Of a stretch of DNA of 64,000 bases, positions 52,338 to 60,534 are shown one piece after another (within the stretch, counting starts at the first letter, position 1; each line of letters begins with the position of its first letter). The stretch lies in assembly GCA_963732855.1 (NCBI GenBank), contig CAVTBB010000001.1, forward strand, positions 124,001 through 188,000, in the 5' to 3' direction. The position numbers and the translations under genes are program-made. This DNA is from DASXVU01 sp963732855 (lineage in GTDB: Archaea > Thermoplasmatota > Thermoplasmata > Methanomassiliicoccales > UBA472). Under the pieces are notes generated by a model. That model was not told the origin of the DNA and searched no databases. It saw nothing but the letters and a program-made list of their open reading frames with translations.

Positions 52338-52883
52338 ATGGCAGCGATCGACGAGGCTCTTGTGATCATAAAGGGGATGAAGGGCACAAGGATTGTGTTC
52401 CCCCTGAATAAGAAGGACGTGGCAGAAATCCTTGAAAGAGAAAGGGGAGTAATTTCTCAGTTAGGTCAAAAGGTCTTCAACATGGGCCTCGAAGAAGTGA
52501 TGAAGCGGGACCACGTTATTTGCATCATCAAGGATGTCACGTTCCGGCCGCCACCAGAACCAACGGTTTTCATGCTCGATGAGGAGGGTACGATTCTTGG
52601 CACTGAAGTGCTACCCGGTGAACACAAAAGGTTCAAGGAAATGGACAACGTCATGTTCCTGTGCCAGGATTTCGTGGTCTTCACCGACAAGAAGCAGAAG
52701 ACGAAAGAATACTGGATGATGCCACCGGTCTCGTTCCCTGAGCTGATCACGATCGAAGGTGTGACCGAGGTCGTATCATGCAGCCCCTCGCCTCCGAGCG
52801 ACATAATCATCAAGACCAACTACACCCTCGAGGACGATCCAAAGTTGGCGTCGATATTGGTTGGTTTCAACTGCCAGAATTGA
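52338..52883 (+). CDS. Hypothetical protein, paralog of the 47502 gene
   Basis: A 181-residue protein. Its C-terminal part (VFMLDEEGTILGTEVLPGEH, DNVMFLCQDFVVFTDK, YWMMPPVSFPELITIEGVTEV, SILVGFNC) aligns with that of the 47502 gene: same order of strands, VTEV at the same place, and a final (V/I)GFN. The N-terminus is different (VIIKGMKGTRIVFPLNKKDVAEILERERGVI). No known family recognised. It is divergent from the AhpD-like gene. Confidence 0.7.
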   Translation: MAAIDEALVIIKGMKGTRIVFPLNKKDVAEILERERGVISQLGQKVFNMGLEEVMKRDHVICIIKDVTFRPPPEPTVFMLDEEGTILGTEVLPGEHKRFKEMDNVMFLCQDFVVFTDKKQKTKEYWMMPPVSFPELITIEGVTEVVSCSPSPPSDIIIKTNYTLEDDPKLASILVGFNCQN

Positions 52884-53105
52884 AGGATGCCGTAATTCCT
52901 GGGGAGTCAGAAACCAATACCTTAAGCCGAAGGATCGAATGTCATCCTCCGACCATATCTCGAAATCAGATTAAAGTGAGGGGTCAGGATTGAGAGCTAT
53001 TCATCGTTCTCCATTTCTTGATCGTCTTTGAGGACCATACGATGATCCACTGTTGTGGCGGAGAAAATTGATGAACCGATATATGACTGACAGTCCTCAT
53101 GTTTT
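52884..53105. other. Intergenic region, no gene seen
   Basis: Only short frames without recognisable text between the hypothetical gene and the gene relic at 53106. Confidence 0.3.
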
Positions 53106-53349
53106 TTGAGCCTGCCATGGGAAGAAACGAAGGAATACATCAGGAGCGGTCAAGAGAGGGTTGACAACATCGACAAGGATTCCTTGCGGACCATCACGGC
53201 CGATGAGGGAAGGGGGATCGTGGGATGTCCTAAGGGTCATTTTAGAAGTAAAACTTAGAGATCGACACTCACATCATAAGTTTTCTATTCGTAAAAGAAA
53301 AGGGATGGACCAAGTCTACTGCTCAGGAATCGTTCGATGTGAAAAATAG
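53106..53349 (+). pseudogene. Relic of a small phage-type protein gene, frameshifted
   Basis: From TTG 53106 the frame reads SLPWEETKEYIRSG, then SLRTITADEGRGIVGCPKGH, and stops at TAG 53256-53258. After a gap and a frame change, 53279 onward reads SFLFVKEKGWTKSTAQE up to TAA 53347-53349. Both halves match one known type of small protein (about 80 residues, pattern xxEExxxYIRSG...FRTI...GIxAVxGxPKG...xSxLFxKEKGW) common in phage and archaeal genomes. The order is right, but the join is broken by the TAG and the shift, and no ATG remains. Confidence 0.5.
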
Positions 53350-53861
53350 TAACTAAATATTCCTGTTCTGTCCGAGAGCGGGAAGGTCGGACAATGCAGG
53401 AGACTGATTAGCGTCGAAATATCATTGTCTAGGATGCTCAGGTAACAAACGTGGTGGGCGGAATCCTGTTGACCATCTGTGAATCTTATGGCTTGGTCGT
53501 GGCTTCGATCGGCGAACACCAAATGAGCGGCAACTCTGCAATGAATATTTCTGACATCGTCTGCGCCGTCTGAGCAATGGCATGATCGAACAAAGTTGAC
53601 ACCAGAATGTGGTCACTCTTCCCAATCTTAACCCGCATATTGGAGTAGTTGGTGACAGCTCGGGCGGATTCTTGGTACCCATGTGTGGAGGTGCAGGGTT
53701 ATGTCAAGCGCCTTTGACCAAGCATTTTATGGCGGTGCTGGAATCTCAAAGCCCTCGATACACCTCACTCGTTTAAGTTAAATCTAGCGAGTATGGACAA
53801 AGGATAACAGTTCAGAATAAAACCAAAAAAATGGAAAGTTAAAGGGTTTGTCTTGAAGGAT
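53350..53861. other. Region without an intact gene
   Basis: Frames here are short and not recognised. One plus-strand stretch (about 53600-53780) reads GVVGDSSGGFLVPMCGGAG without a start codon and may be a decayed coding fragment. The region ends the mcr operon on the minus strand. Confidence 0.3.
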
Positions 53862-54137
53862 TCAACCGCCGCCGGAGGCGGTAATCGAACCATACCGCTC
53901 AACCTTGGAGATCTCTTCCTTCATGGCCTCGATGTCTTCCACCGTCTGCCCGCGTGACCTTTCTTTGACGGAGAACGTCTTGTACTCCTCCACATTTCCC
54001 GGCTCGACGGTCGTGGCGTCGTAGTAGAGGTTGTAGGTATCGAGCAGAATCCACTCGATCCCCGCCTCTTGCTTGACCTCCAAGACCTTTCCGACGGTCC
54101 CTGTGTTCTTGTACCTGGCGTAATCTCCGACGTTCAT
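53862..54137 (-). CDS. DUF2098-like protein at the end of the mcr operon
   Basis: A 91-residue protein starting 6 bp after mcrA on the same strand. It reads MNVGDYARYKNTGTVGKVLEVKQEAGIEWILLDTYNLYYDATTVEPG, a small beta-barrel-like domain (GDYxRYxxTGTxGKVxExxxxxGxxWxLLDTxxLYY) that matches DUF2098, found almost only in methanogens. A charged helical tail follows (VEDIEAMKEEISKVE). Position right behind mcrA suggests a role with MCR; none is established. Confidence 0.8.
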   Translation of the reverse strand: MNVGDYARYKNTGTVGKVLEVKQEAGIEWILLDTYNLYYDATTVEPGNVEEYKTFSVKERSRGQTVEDIEAMKEEISKVERYGSITASGGG

Positions 54138-54143
54138 TCAGGA

Positions 54144-55808
54144 TCACATCGGGGGTATGATGGTCGTCCGCTCGCCAGCAGGCATGAACTCGCGCAGTGC
54201 GCCACGGCCGAACTCCTTCGTGATGTTGGCGAAGTCGAACGGGAGGTTCTTGTCTGCGAACGCGATCTTGATGAGCGGGTTGCAGGCGAAAGCGTCTCCC
54301 CTCGCAGCGTGCGGGGCGAGAGCGATTCCGGTGTATCCACTCAGGTGACCGACGTTCATGGCGTAGTTGGGGTAGTTCGGGCCACGGAGTTCGTGCGGGA
54401 GACCCTCGTCGGACCTGTACGACAGCGAGTTGGACGCGCCGCACATATCCTGCAGGTCGTAACCGTAGAATCCGAGTCTTCCGAGCCTCTCCCTGTGCTG
54501 GAGCATGGACAGATACCAGGCATTGACACCGGCGTTGGCGTTGGCGGTTGCCATTGCCACACCGATACCAGTCGCGGCAGCGGCGACGGTTGCTCTCTGT
54601 GAGCCACCGAAGTGCGCTTCCATCGCGGCCGGGAACCTCTCGTACTGCTCTAGTGCGTAGGAGTTGATCTCGGTTCCGAGCTTGTTGACGAGGTCCATGG
54701 TTGGCTTGCTCTTGCAGAGCCCACCATACTTGGACTTGACCAGGTCAGCTGCCCAGTAGACGTAGTCCTCGAGGATGTTGTCGGTGTAGGCTGCGGTTGC
54801 ATACTGAGTGAAACCAACACCGCCAGACATGTACGATCCGAGGTAGATCTGATCGAGCACGACGGCGGCTAGCGCCACAGCCTCGAGAGCAGCCCTGCAC
54901 GGGTCGTCTGGATATTTCCTCTGGGACTGGACCATGTCTGCCATGAATCCGAACGGAATTCCGCCCGGCTCGTTCGGGCCACGGGCCCTCCTTGCTGGCA
55001 TCATGGTACCCATTTCTATGACCGATGCGTGCTTCGCAGCGTATGCGAAGTCGGCGATCGCAGCCTCACCGGCAGCCAGCTTGTAGCTGCTGATGAAGGA
55101 CATAGAGATCTGCATTGCAGACCATCTGGACATCGTACCACCATCGCATACCCTTCCAACGATGGTTGGGCAACGGATGACTTGCCACAGGGACTTACCG
55201 ACGGCTTCCTTCAGCTGCTTGGCTTGGTCTGCCGGGAATTCCTTGTTGATGTCGATCCTGTACGGCTTGTCGATCTCATCGACGAGTTCGTCGTCACCGG
55301 AGAAGACCTTGACATAGCAGTCCGCGGTTAAGGCGGGGCTACACTCAGCCATGTGCTCCTGAACGACTGCGCCACCAGGCATTGCATGGTTGACGGTCTC
55401 CAGGTAGTGGTTGATGGTCTCTGGGGTAACTTCCTTCTGCAGTCTCTTCTCGATAACGTTGTGGGCAGTGTCCAGACCAGATATTACGGTCCTCCTGATA
55501 TCGTCCCACGCCTGTTGCATTGCGGCGTTGTTGACGAAGTGCAGGTCATCGGCCTCAGCGTAGATATCTGTGTGGGAGAGTTGGTACGGCATCAAGACAC
55601 GCTGTCCGAGTGGGACACCGATGTCCTGGTTCATCATTGGGATGCCGCGCTCTTTGGCGATCTTGTTCGCCTGCTCGACCCATTCCCTCTTCCTCTTGGA
55701 CTGCTTCCAGCCGCCGAAGGAGTAGTAGTTCGTGTTGACCTCGGTTGGGGCCTCCTTGAACTTCTTCTTCATGGCGGCCATGAACAGCTTTTCCTTTTCC
55801 TTTGCCAT
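54144..55808 (-). CDS. mcrA: Methyl-coenzyme M reductase subunit alpha
   Basis: Catalytic alpha subunit of MCR, which makes methane from methyl-CoM and coenzyme B using nickel F430. The 554-residue length is normal. Modified-residue sites of the family are seen: KHASVIEMG (methyl-histidine region), ARRARGPNEPGG (methyl-arginine region), and GFYGYDLQDMC near residue 446-456, holding the thioglycine, the didehydroaspartate position and the S-methylcysteine position. LRGPNYPNYAMNVGH is the widely used mcrA marker sequence. It starts 3 bp after mcrG. The thioglycine fits the ycaO-tfuA pair upstream. Confidence 0.98.
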   Translation of the reverse strand: MAKEKEKLFMAAMKKKFKEAPTEVNTNYYSFGGWKQSKRKREWVEQANKIAKERGIPMMNQDIGVPLGQRVLMPYQLSHTDIYAEADDLHFVNNAAMQQAWDDIRRTVISGLDTAHNVIEKRLQKEVTPETINHYLETVNHAMPGGAVVQEHMAECSPALTADCYVKVFSGDDELVDEIDKPYRIDINKEFPADQAKQLKEAVGKSLWQVIRCPTIVGRVCDGGTMSRWSAMQISMSFISSYKLAAGEAAIADFAYAAKHASVIEMGTMMPARRARGPNEPGGIPFGFMADMVQSQRKYPDDPCRAALEAVALAAVVLDQIYLGSYMSGGVGFTQYATAAYTDNILEDYVYWAADLVKSKYGGLCKSKPTMDLVNKLGTEINSYALEQYERFPAAMEAHFGGSQRATVAAAATGIGVAMATANANAGVNAWYLSMLQHRERLGRLGFYGYDLQDMCGASNSLSYRSDEGLPHELRGPNYPNYAMNVGHLSGYTGIALAPHAARGDAFACNPLIKIAFADKNLPFDFANITKEFGRGALREFMPAGERTTIIPPM

Positions 55809-55811
55809 TGT

Positions 55812-56588
55812 TTACTCCCCCTTGACGTCGAACGGCTTGTAGCCGCACAGGGTCCTCAGTGTGTGGAGCCTCAGGTTCTGGGCCATGACCTCTGGGTCAG
55901 CCCTCATGTCCACGTCGTCCGCACGGAACATCGTGGTGTGGGCCCTGAGCCACTTGTCATCCATCGGCTTTCCGACGGAAATCGGCTTGTCCAACGGGAT
56001 AGCGACCTGGTCCTTCACGTACTCGACCATTCCGGTCTTGGCGTTGAACCTGTATCTCTGCCATGCGTCGAACATGAGTCCATTCTCATCCAGCCTGCAT
56101 GCGTGTCCGTGCACTGTTGCGCCACGGATACCAGTTCTGGCTGTATCGAAGGTCTCGTTGTCGATGAACTCCTTTGCCACCTTTTCGAGGTCCCTCTCTC
56201 TCATTTCGATGATCTGTCTGCCAGACAGGGTACCGGTATCAATCCCACGGAGCCTGGACATGTACATCTGGGCTCTAACGTACGGGATAGCCGGGGCGAA
56301 GTAGACCGAGTCAGTGAACTGTACGTACCTGATTCTGTCTCCCTTCTTTGCACCCTCGATCGGCGTGACGATCTGTCTTATCGAGCAATCGGGCTCGGTG
56401 CCTTCGTCCAGTGGCGGGTGAATCGACCTGTAGTCGGATCCCGGCGCCCTGTGACCCATAATCTTCACGACATCATCCATTGCGATGTCACGAAGCTTTT
56501 CGAGCTTCTTGCTCGGATCGATGAACCTGCGCCTGTTCTTCGCCGGCACAGTCATACCTGGATAGAATTGTCTTTCGTACTTTGCCAT
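55812..56588 (-). CDS. mcrG: Methyl-coenzyme M reductase subunit gamma
   Basis: Gamma subunit of MCR, 258 residues. Typical text: YERQFYPGMTVPAKNRRRFIDPSKKLEKLRDIAMDDVVKIMGHRAPGSDYRSIHPPLDE at the N-terminus, RGATVHGHACRLDENGLMFDAWQRY and the C-terminal LRTLCGYKPFDVKGE. The arginine/histidine-rich regions line the active-site channel. It follows mcrD by 6 bp. Confidence 0.98.
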   Translation of the reverse strand: MAKYERQFYPGMTVPAKNRRRFIDPSKKLEKLRDIAMDDVVKIMGHRAPGSDYRSIHPPLDEGTEPDCSIRQIVTPIEGAKKGDRIRYVQFTDSVYFAPAIPYVRAQMYMSRLRGIDTGTLSGRQIIEMRERDLEKVAKEFIDNETFDTARTGIRGATVHGHACRLDENGLMFDAWQRYRFNAKTGMVEYVKDQVAIPLDKPISVGKPMDDKWLRAHTTMFRADDVDMRADPEVMAQNLRLHTLRTLCGYKPFDVKGE

Positions 56589-56594
56589 TTTGAA

Positions 56595-57014
56595 TCACCT
56601 GTTTTTCTTATAGTCGGTGACAGTTGGTCTGAATTTTGAGTACCGCCCCACTTCGAGATTGAATCCGAAAGGCAGCAATTCCTTGCATACCTCTTCGATG
56701 TCTTCCAATGCCTTGGGCACGTTGTCGATATCATTGATCTCGACGAATATCCTGCCAACGAGCAGCCTTAGCTCAACCTCTTCCCCTTTTACAGTTATGA
56801 TGTGGCGTTCGGGGTGGTTGACCGGCTGTCCCTTACCAGGACCCGCGTTCAAAACCGCTGGAAGATCTTCTCCGCTTACGGTGACGTATCTGACGTTCGC
56901 TACTGAGTAGATCCGGTTTAGGAGTTTCTCGGTGGTTTCTGCTCTTAAGAGCCTGGCCGGGAAAATCAATATCTCCGGTAGCGGAACTTTCTCCGAAGCG
57001 GAAGCAGAACTCAT
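56595..57014 (-). CDS. mcrD: Methyl-coenzyme M reductase operon protein D
   Basis: A 139-residue non-structural operon protein thought to chaperone apo-MCR assembly or F430 insertion. Family text: PEILIFPARLLRAETTEKLLNRIYSVANVRYVTVSGEDLP, GPGKGQPVNHPERHIITVKGEEVELRLLVGRIFVEI, and LPFGFNLEVGRYSKFRPTVTDYKK at the end. It lies between mcrB and mcrG with gaps of 2 and 6 bp. Confidence 0.96.
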   Translation of the reverse strand: MSSASASEKVPLPEILIFPARLLRAETTEKLLNRIYSVANVRYVTVSGEDLPAVLNAGPGKGQPVNHPERHIITVKGEEVELRLLVGRIFVEINDIDNVPKALEDIEEVCKELLPFGFNLEVGRYSKFRPTVTDYKKNR

Positions 57015-57016
57015 TT

Positions 57017-58348
57017 TCAGGCCACCAAGTCCTTAATTTTCTTGGCCTCCTTGCCGACCATTTTCAACGGTGTCTTGAACTCAGGTATGTCACCGAACAC
57101 ATCCTTCACCAGTGGTGAGGTGGATTCCGGAGAGAACATCTGGGTTCCAGCATCTAGACAGCATCCGGCTGCGATCACTGGGTTGACGAATCCCTTCGAG
57201 TGCCTGGTAACGACGTGGTTACCGTGGAACAGGCCGGGGCCGCCGCCACCATAGATCGAGTGCGAGAAGAATGACATACCGACGGAAGTACCCATCGATC
57301 GGCCATAGTCCACACCGGGTAGGCTGGTCTCGTGCTCTAGCAGGTCGTTATAGTATAGGATGGTTGACGGGATACCCTGGGAAGCCCTTGCTGCACCAAT
57401 GTTGACCATTATTGCGGCGAGCAATCCAGCGGCTGCATATGCGTTCCACAGCGGGAAGTCATTGGTGGTGTACACCTTGAATCCCGACGGCAACTTTTCC
57501 TTTACCTTTATGACCTTGTCTTCAATCGCTCGTCCAACGATGGACTCGACGACGGTACCGACTGTGCCGGTTTTTCCGTTGTCCTTGGTGATCGAATAGA
57601 CAATGTTGTTCGCGTTCAGTCCCTGGTATGCGAGACCGAGCAGCTGCTGCCTTTCGAACGGGCCGATTGCGTCGCCCATCTCGAAGGATGCTGCCATCTC
57701 GAATATCGAGGATAGCGCGGCTGCGTTCATGGCGCTCTTGCCGGATAGGGCAACAATGTGGTTGGCCATGATGTTTCTGAGGGCGTATCCTGCGCCTTCG
57801 TTCAGCTGCGGAACATCCAGAATTGACTTCAGGTTCGCGTTTTGGAAGTTGATGGTCTGCGGGTACCTTCCCCAAACGGCTGCCTTGACCATGCTCGCCT
57901 GGAACATGTCAACGTCGAACTCGTCGAGGATGACCTGTGTCAATGCCGCGGCGGCAGCTGTGAATCCGGTGGTGTACTCTACACCAGCGTCCAGCCTGAC
58001 CTCCGGGACGATGACGATCATCTTCTTCCCGTCCATCAAGGTTCTGACCTCAGTGTCATCATCCTTGGTAGTCTTCAGGATTTCCTTGGTCTTCTTTGCG
58101 ATTTTCTCTGCGTTTGCCACAATAGCGAGGTCCATCTCTCTTCCGCGGAGAACTCCACCGCCGACCCGGCCGGTCTTGAGACCTTTCTCAATAGCGCCTA
58201 GGTCAACTGCGATCGTTCTCTTTGCTAGAGATACTGTTCGCTTTATGGCTGGGTTGTATAGAGGACTTATTGCCTCGAGGGGCACTTGCTTCTCGATAAT
58301 TTTGCCCCTGTCGTCATACAAGTCCACCTTGTCCTTGTACTTTGCCAT
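57017..58348 (-). CDS. mcrB: Methyl-coenzyme M reductase subunit beta
   Basis: First gene of mcrBDGA. The 443-residue beta subunit shows KVDLYDDRGKIIEKQVPLEAISPLYNPAIKR at the N-terminus, GRRGGG-like VGGGVLRGREMDL, NMNGNS-type FGMGDAIGPFERQQLLGLAYQGLNANN, and SFFSHSIYGGGGPGLFHGNHVVTRHSKGF, typical near the coenzyme B channel. A strong ribosome site (AAAGGAGG) precedes ATG 58348, one of the best in the window and fitting very high expression. About 75 nt of leader separate it from the predicted transcription start. Confidence 0.98.
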   Translation of the reverse strand: MAKYKDKVDLYDDRGKIIEKQVPLEAISPLYNPAIKRTVSLAKRTIAVDLGAIEKGLKTGRVGGGVLRGREMDLAIVANAEKIAKKTKEILKTTKDDDTEVRTLMDGKKMIVIVPEVRLDAGVEYTTGFTAAAAALTQVILDEFDVDMFQASMVKAAVWGRYPQTINFQNANLKSILDVPQLNEGAGYALRNIMANHIVALSGKSAMNAAALSSIFEMAASFEMGDAIGPFERQQLLGLAYQGLNANNIVYSITKDNGKTGTVGTVVESIVGRAIEDKVIKVKEKLPSGFKVYTTNDFPLWNAYAAAGLLAAIMVNIGAARASQGIPSTILYYNDLLEHETSLPGVDYGRSMGTSVGMSFFSHSIYGGGGPGLFHGNHVVTRHSKGFVNPVIAAGCCLDAGTQMFSPESTSPLVKDVFGDIPEFKTPLKMVGKEAKKIKDLVA

Positions 58349-58443
58349 GTTTTACCTCCTTTTTAATAACTCGATTTCCACCAGAGATTTGCATCAATCT
58401 AGTGAAAATCGGCTCCCCTTGCGAGGGTATAGTATCGAACAAC

Positions 58444-58480
58444 ATGATATAAGCTTGATGTTGGATGGATTATCCATCCA
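58444..58480 (-). promoter_or_regulatory. mcrBDGA promoter with upstream palindrome
   Basis: On the minus strand CTTATATCAT (58444-58453) is the likely TATA box. Nine bases further upstream lies TGGATGGAT, one base, ATCCATCCA (58462-58480), a perfect 9-bp inverted repeat. The arms are identical to those at 50536-50558 before the DUF4443-DUF2111 regulator. Here the site is upstream of the TATA/BRE, where an activator would sit. Confidence 0.75.
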
Positions 58481-58603
58481 GCCTAAACGATAGTAAACGA
58501 AAAACCATCATCCAGCTGGTCAAACCCAAAACTTTAACGGGGTTAAATTTTTTCAATTTTAGGGCGTTAACAATGGTTTCGTATTTTGCGATTTTTTCAA
58601 TTT

Positions 58604-59263
58604 TCACGATTTCTCGCAATTGGCATTTTTCATGATTTTCGCGATTTCTTGCAACACCCCGATAGCATCCCTTCTTTTAAGGTCTACTGATGATTTCTCT
58701 ACGAATTCCGAAAATTCCTTGAAAGTCCCTGGTTCTAGGACCTCTCTAGCGATCTCCACCATTCTGGACATGGACCGCCGGGGGTAGAATTCCGCTCGAA
58801 CTTTTTCCAGCACCATCCTAGAGGTGTCCGCCTCCAACACCCCTCTCTCGACCGCGAGAGCCAGTGTTGCTCTTATGTTGACCAATGGTTCAGAAAGAGG
58901 ACCATTTGTTTCCGGATTGAAGATGAGGGCGACCTCGTCATCTCCCTCGATCTCACCGTTCACGTACATACTATAGATCCTGCCGATCCCGATCATCCCG
59001 AGATCACTTAGCTCCGATGCCCTTAGGGCACCCATGCTCCCACCCCCGACCACGGTTACGCCTCGCTTGAGGAGGGCGATTATCTCACGGTGTCCCACTG
59101 AACAGTCATTCATGAAAACACCGTCTACAATGCCCACATAGCGGACGTTTTCGTCCAGCATGGGCAGGTCTCCCCGCTTGACTGGAGGACGGTAGTCCGC
59201 ATCCAATATCTTCCTGGCCTCGGAAACGGGCAGGCTCATCCCGATGAAAACAACAGGCTTCAT
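58604..59263 (-). CDS. tfuA: TfuA-like protein for McrA thioglycine formation
   Basis: A 219-residue TfuA family protein. The core motif is VFIGMSLPVSEARKILDADYRPPVKRGDL, DGVFMNDCSVGHREIIALLKRGVTVVGGGSMGALRASELSDLGMIGIGRIYSMYVNGEIEGDDEVALIF. TfuA works with YcaO to thioamidate a glycine in McrA, probably by supplying sulfur. It overlaps the ycaO stop by four bases (ATGA) and lies 255 bp upstream of mcrB. The C-terminal half is helical. Confidence 0.94.
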   Translation of the reverse strand: MKPVVFIGMSLPVSEARKILDADYRPPVKRGDLPMLDENVRYVGIVDGVFMNDCSVGHREIIALLKRGVTVVGGGSMGALRASELSDLGMIGIGRIYSMYVNGEIEGDDEVALIFNPETNGPLSEPLVNIRATLALAVERGVLEADTSRMVLEKVRAEFYPRRSMSRMVEIAREVLEPGTFKEFSEFVEKSSVDLKRRDAIGVLQEIAKIMKNANCEKS

Positions 59264-60477
59264 CCCCTCGTTCTCCTTTCTGCCTCCATCACTCTTCGAC
59301 CGACGCGATCGGAGTCGATGGAGAATACCTCCAGACCAGGAACGATGACCCTGACCACCGGGATGCCGAGCTCCTTCCGAGTCAGGTCAGCGGTGATGAC
59401 CGATCTCAGCCCAACATCGTGTATTCGTCCGACTATCTCCACCACATTGGATCGGAGGTCACCCTTGTCGACGTTTTCTATCTCATCGATGCCACTGATG
59501 GAGTCCGCTTTACCGAACCATAGCCTGTTCATACGTTTCACCCGCTCGTAGCCAAGCCTCCGATTGCCGTCGGCCATGACCGCGTCCTCCCTAGCGCCAT
59601 GGATCTGAGTAAGCCTGCTCTGAGCCACTTCGGTCAGAGCCTTCAAGGCGGCGACCCTAGGCGAAGGGTGGGCCCCTATGCCAAGTGTGAGCAACCCGGC
59701 GTCCTGCAATTGAGTATCATCGGCTGCGGCCGCAATCACCGGAATCCCGATGTCACTGGTGAGGTTCTTCAAGTGGACCTCGACCCCTTTTGACGTGAAC
59801 CGGTCCATGGTTTCTTTCAGTATTCCGGCCTCGCCATCGATTACCACGTCCGAAACGACCTTCCTTTTCACCTCGGACAGGGACCAGGCGTCCCTCTCAA
59901 TGACCTCGCACAATCCGTGAAGGGTCGCCTCCTGAAGGGTATTGCCTGAGGCCAGCCCGTTGGTGTTGCTGCGAAATAATGACAGGTCGGCGGTAGAATT
60001 GTAGGGGTGGAACACTGCGCTCGCAGGGACCATGACGGATTCGTTACTCCCGATGACCGTGCCTTCCACCCAGGCGATGGACATATCCTTCAGTCGCATC
60101 ATCGTGTAGATGGGCAGGATCAGTTCCCGCGGGTCTATGCCCTTCCCGGAGTCGATCATTTCCTCCATGCATTCTCGGACCAGGACGTCCCCGTGCAGTT
60201 CCGCGCTGTACCGTTCGATCCCTTCCATGATGGCTGAGATTCTGGCTTGTGTCGGTGTGAGGCCCTTTCCGTTGTAAATGGAGATCGCACCGCTCTCTGC
60301 GGATGGACGGATGGTCGAGAAAACAGGAATTCCGATCCGGTCCAGCCCAGTGATATCCGCGATGCGGCTGATGCCGGCCCTCTTAGTGAGGGGTTCAATC
60401 CGGGCTAGGGTCTCTTCCGGATCTTCGGTACGATATCCTTCCGGCCCAATCGCGGCATCCTTCACCTTGCGGCTCAT
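59260..60477 (-). CDS. ycaO: YcaO-type McrA thioglycine synthase (methanogenesis marker 1)
   Basis: ATP-dependent cyclodehydratase-like enzyme of 405 residues that activates the backbone amide for thioamidation. Family text: DITGLDRIGIPVFSTIRPSAESGAISIYNGKGLTPTQARISAIMEGIERYSAE, SNTNGLASGNTLQEATLHGLCEVIERDAWSL (ATP/magnesium-binding acidic residues), GIGAHPSPRVAALKALTEVAQSRLTQIHGARED, and the end TRKELGIPVVRVIVPGLE. Co-transcribed with tfuA. A TATA-like GTTATAAT lies about 25 nt before ATG 60477, so the transcript is probably leaderless. Confidence 0.95.
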   Translation of the reverse strand: MSRKVKDAAIGPEGYRTEDPEETLARIEPLTKRAGISRIADITGLDRIGIPVFSTIRPSAESGAISIYNGKGLTPTQARISAIMEGIERYSAELHGDVLVRECMEEMIDSGKGIDPRELILPIYTMMRLKDMSIAWVEGTVIGSNESVMVPASAVFHPYNSTADLSLFRSNTNGLASGNTLQEATLHGLCEVIERDAWSLSEVKRKVVSDVVIDGEAGILKETMDRFTSKGVEVHLKNLTSDIGIPVIAAAADDTQLQDAGLLTLGIGAHPSPRVAALKALTEVAQSRLTQIHGAREDAVMADGNRRLGYERVKRMNRLWFGKADSISGIDEIENVDKGDLRSNVVEIVGRIHDVGLRSVITADLTRKELGIPVVRVIVPGLEVFSIDSDRVGRRVMEAERRTRG

Positions 60478-60515
60478 GAACGGTGCATGCGATTGCCGAT
60501 TATAACGGTTATGCC

Positions 60516-60532
60516 AAGCATCCCAGATGCTT
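60516..60532. promoter_or_regulatory. Inverted repeat upstream of ycaO
   Basis: AAGCATC, CCA, GATGCTT: 7-bp perfect arms located just upstream of the ycaO TATA-like element and 3 bp before the end of the Lrp gene. It could be an operator for ycaO-tfuA or a short hairpin at the Lrp 3' end. Confidence 0.4.
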
Positions 60533-60534
60533 CG

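Noticed and set aside
55353..56639. 428-codon plus-strand frame antisense to mcrA and mcrG
   Set aside because: It is open only because of the codon bias of the mcr genes on the other strand; no recognisable protein text.
57603..58493. 296-codon plus-strand frame antisense to mcrB
   Set aside because: Shadow of mcrB, a certain gene; text has no family features and it runs over the mcr promoter.
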